Shown in pieces: positions 62,053-64,000 of a DNA stretch of 64,000 bases. The translations under genes and the position numbers were made by a program. The DNA lies in assembly GCA_964589175.1 (NCBI GenBank), contig CAZPRY010000005.1:1-64000 (forward strand). Reading direction: 5' to 3'. The DNA is from CAZPRY01 sp964589175. Lineage in GTDB: Bacteria > Fidelibacterota > UBA2242. The notes beneath the pieces were generated by a model. The model was not told the origin of the DNA, made no database searches, and worked only from the letters and a program-made list of their open reading frames with translations. How positions within the stretch are numbered: the stretch's first letter is position 1; each line of letters starts with the position of its first letter.

Positions 62053-62922
62053 ATGGGTTCGATTAAACCACGACGAACGTTTTGCGATCTGATCGTCATC
62101 CTGTTATGCTGGATGCTGCCTGGATGTAATCCGACGGGTCCCGCCGAGACGCCGGATGAAGCGGATACCGAAATGATTTTCGTGCATGTTCCCGCGGGAA
62201 AATTCAGAGCCGGGATGTACGCCCGCGAAGATTCGCTCGATCATGCTTTCGAAATCGCCAAGTACGAAGTGACCAATGTCCAGTATACGCTGTTCCTGGA
62301 GCAGGCCTATGCCCGGGGCGAGATCAGCGTCGAGGATACGGTCGTGACCGGCTATTACGCCGGGGATGAACACTGGCCTGCCGGAGACCGTATTTTCAAA
62401 ATCGTGAATACGCCGCAGAGCGGGATTCACTTCGCGAACGGCAAATTTCATGCGGATGAGCGATTGGCCAATCATCCCGTTGCGCTGGTTACATGGTACG
62501 GCGCGGAGGCGTTTGCCGGTTTTTACGGTTTCCGGCTTCCGCTGGAAAACGAGTGGGAAAAGGCCGCGCGCGGCAATTCGACGCGAGACTACCCCTGGGG
62601 CAATACGATCAGCGGACAGAGAGCCAATTATTTCGACAGCGGCGACCCGTTCGACAACGGCAGTAGTCCGGTAGGATATTATAACGGGGATGAGCACGAC
62701 GGTTTTCAGACCCTGGATGGCGCCTCACCCTTCGGGGCCTATGATATGGCCGGGAATGTCTGGGAGTGGCTCGGCGAATTTGCAGGTACATCGTCGTACC
62801 GTATTATTAAAAGCGGATCGTGGGCCGGGGCCGGCGGGCGGCTGCGCTGCTGGGATAAAAGTCTTCATTTTCCCGACGAAAAATATACATCGTTCGGTTT
62901 CCGGGTCGTGAGGATACCCTAG
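62053..62922 (+). CDS. SUMF1/FGE-sulfatase-domain lipoprotein
   Basis: A 289-aa protein with a lipobox LPGC (C25) and a formylglycine-generating-enzyme (SUMF1)-type domain (about 40-289). Family landmarks are FVHVPAGKFRAG, KYEVTNVQYTLFL, ALVTWYGAEAFAGFYGFRLPLENEWEKAARG-like order (in pieces), GAYDMAGNVWEWL and KSGSWAGAGGRLRC, ending in FGFRVVRIP. True formylglycine-generating enzymes use two cysteines near the C-terminal end; only one is found here, so sulfatase activation is unlikely. No sulfatase gene is in the window either. Other members of the superfamily bind sugars or act in iron-dependent chemistry. The function is unknown. GGGAGTGG precedes the ATG. Confidence 0.85.
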   Translation: MGSIKPRRTFCDLIVILLCWMLPGCNPTGPAETPDEADTEMIFVHVPAGKFRAGMYAREDSLDHAFEIAKYEVTNVQYTLFLEQAYARGEISVEDTVVTGYYAGDEHWPAGDRIFKIVNTPQSGIHFANGKFHADERLANHPVALVTWYGAEAFAGFYGFRLPLENEWEKAARGNSTRDYPWGNTISGQRANYFDSGDPFDNGSSPVGYYNGDEHDGFQTLDGASPFGAYDMAGNVWEWLGEFAGTSSYRIIKSGSWAGAGGRLRCWDKSLHFPDEKYTSFGFRVVRIP

Positions 62923-62932
62923 CGATCCGTAC

Positions 62933-63604
62933 TCAGTGATCTTCGTTTCTTCTCTTCAGGATGTTCTCATATTGATCCGGGTAAAGTTTTTGGAGGCATT
63001 CCTGACACAATCCGTGCGTAAATTTAGCGTCCGAATGTTGGCTGAGATAGGCCTCCACTTCCTGCCAGTAGCCGCGATCGTCGCGGATCTTTTTACAGGA
63101 AGCGCAGATCGGGATCAGGCCGTTGAGCGTTTTCACTTTATTGAGCGCATTCTGCAGTTCCGCGATCATCGCTTTACGTTCTTCGGAAAGACGAATCTGC
63201 GCGGTCGCATCGCTGATGATGAGCAGATCACCGATGAATGTACCCTTGTTGTCGGGGATTGCAGCCCCGATGACTTTCCCGACGCCGGTTTTCCCATCCT
63301 TGTTGATAAAATCCAGCAGGTAGGGTTTTAATTTCCGGCCTTGCATGCGTTTGGAAAATTTCTCATGAAGGATCCTGCTACTCTTCGGGGTGAGGAAAGG
63401 TAAGTCGGCCAGAAGAGTCCCGATGATTTTCTGCGGCTGCAGGCCGAACCAGGCGGTGACCCGGCGATTGATGTCGATGATATATCCTTCTCCGTCAACC
63501 AGAATGATAAGCTCGGGAGAATGTTCGAAAATCATTCTATATTTGACGAGGCTTTCGTCGATTCGATTTATTTTGGATAAGCGCTTTTGGGACGAAGAGG
63601 TCAT
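62933..63604 (-). CDS. PAS-domain protein with C-terminal CxxC...CxxC module
   Basis: A 223-aa soluble protein: an N-terminal PAS domain (about 22-135, HSPELIILVDGEGYIIDINRRV), a short helix (about 138-160), and a cysteine module with C167/C170 in IPICASCKK and C200/C203 in THGLCQECLQKLYP. The module and the helix before it (ALNKVKTLNGL) closely match the end of the MASE3 protein at 51839-52927. There is no catalytic or DNA-binding output domain. It converges with the SUMF1-like gene with only 10 bp between stops. The cysteines suggest metal binding or redox sensing, which is inference. Confidence 0.82.
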   Translation of the reverse strand: MTSSSQKRLSKINRIDESLVKYRMIFEHSPELIILVDGEGYIIDINRRVTAWFGLQPQKIIGTLLADLPFLTPKSSRILHEKFSKRMQGRKLKPYLLDFINKDGKTGVGKVIGAAIPDNKGTFIGDLLIISDATAQIRLSEERKAMIAELQNALNKVKTLNGLIPICASCKKIRDDRGYWQEVEAYLSQHSDAKFTHGLCQECLQKLYPDQYENILKRRNEDH

Positions 63605-63921
63605 TCACACACTCTCAATAGGTTAATGGAAACGGGGCTTAATTCGCTAATAGCCTTTTTTACAGTTCTCGGAAGCTTGGAGTAAAAAAGATCTGTCGAG
63701 TTACAACAATGGGAAGCGTTGGCGGATTATCGATTGATCAGGGAGGCGTAGTAACGAAACGGTAACACCTGTCAGGTTTAAACGATTTCTCAGTCACTTC
63801 GTTCCTTCGAAATGACGATATCGGATAGGGTATTTCTCTCTATAGGCAAACCGTGATGAAGTTTGAGCGGGCTACAAACCTTGATATCTAGCACTTTCCC
63901 TGCCATTACTTATACAAAATG
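63605..63921. other. Intergenic region with dispersed-repeat-like hairpins
   Basis: No gene is seen. The palindrome ACCTG-T-CAGGT (63767-63777) and the hairpin GTCACTTCG/CGAAATGAC (arms 63793-63801 and 63808-63816, 6-base loop, one G-T pair) lie close together. Both look like short intergenic repeats that I know to be widespread in FCB draft genomes. Base composition turns AT-rich from about 63780 on. Confidence 0.45.
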
Positions 63922-64000
63922 TTAGGCATAGTTTTTTTTAAATTTCTCAACTAGTTCTTTTTTCTCTAAAACAGGCAATACTTGTTTAATATTACTTTTT
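63922..64000 (-). CDS. C-terminal end of an unidentified gene, cut by the window edge
   Basis: The last 25 codons plus TAA of a frame that enters from the right edge: SNIKQVLPVLEKKELVEKF followed by KKNYA. It is lysine-rich and its DNA is far more AT-rich than the rest of the window, so it may belong to a recently acquired gene. Too short to identify. Confidence 0.4.
   Translation of the reverse strand, partial: KSNIKQVLPVLEKKELVEKFKKNYA

Noticed and set aside
62053..62922. Sulfatase-activating enzyme
   Set aside because: The second active-site cysteine is not found and no sulfatase gene lies in the window; only the superfamily assignment is kept.

Overview
The window is a large plant cell-wall (pectin plus xylan) degradation locus from an uncultured-type bacterium of the Fibrobacterota-Chlorobiota-Bacteroidota (FCB) group. 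At least seven proteins end in a type A-like sorting domain of the NYPNPFNP...LASGIYFYRL...KMxLLK kind, which implies a type IX-like secretion route. There is also a PorV-like outer-membrane protein, a TonB-dependent receptor with a carboxypeptidase-regulatory-like N-terminal domain, and a hybrid two-component sensor. No SusD-like protein was recognised. That combination fits Calditrichota/KSB1-type lineages better than classical Bacteroidota, but the sequence alone does not settle the phylum.

Layout. Positions 1-4253 (+ strand) hold a tripartite TRAP transporter (dctP-dctQ-dctM) and a GH29 alpha-L-fucosidase. From about 51.6 kb back to 4.3 kb every gene is on the - strand. In transcription order these are a small 55-aa ORF and gnd; etfB-etfA-glcD (an electron-transferring flavoprotein plus a lactate/glycolate-type dehydrogenase); a GntR/LacI (AraR-type) repressor; a hybrid two-component regulator; and a DUF4957/DUF5123-type beta-helix protein. 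Next come a PL1 lyase, the TonB receptor, a 728-aa sorting-domain protein and the PorV-like protein. The enzymes follow: GH43, CE12, CE8, a five-module surface protein, CBM35-PL1, an alpha/beta-hydrolase esterase, a divergent CE8, GH28, PL10 and a second GH28. Last is a BNR-GH67-GH10-GH105 unit that appears to have its own promoter. The right part (51.8-64 kb) is signalling: a MASE3 protein and a PAS protein sharing a CxxC...CxxC tail, an M14 peptidase, three response regulators plus a receiver remnant, an eight-PAS histidine kinase and a SUMF1-like lipoprotein. The last 250 bases look like dispersed repeats and the AT-rich end of another gene.

How it may work together (inference). Surface lyases, esterases and polygalacturonases open pectin, while GH10/GH67/GH43 attack glucuronoxylan. 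The TonB receptor, with the 728-aa protein and the PorV-like protein, would import oligomers in place of a SusCD pair. Periplasmic or lipid-anchored GH105, GH28 and GH67 would finish them to uronates for the TRAP importer. The two-component hybrid and the AraR-type repressor would sense products. Gnd and the Etf-linked dehydrogenase would belong to central carbon and redox metabolism.

No tRNA, rRNA, CRISPR array or insertion sequence was recognised.
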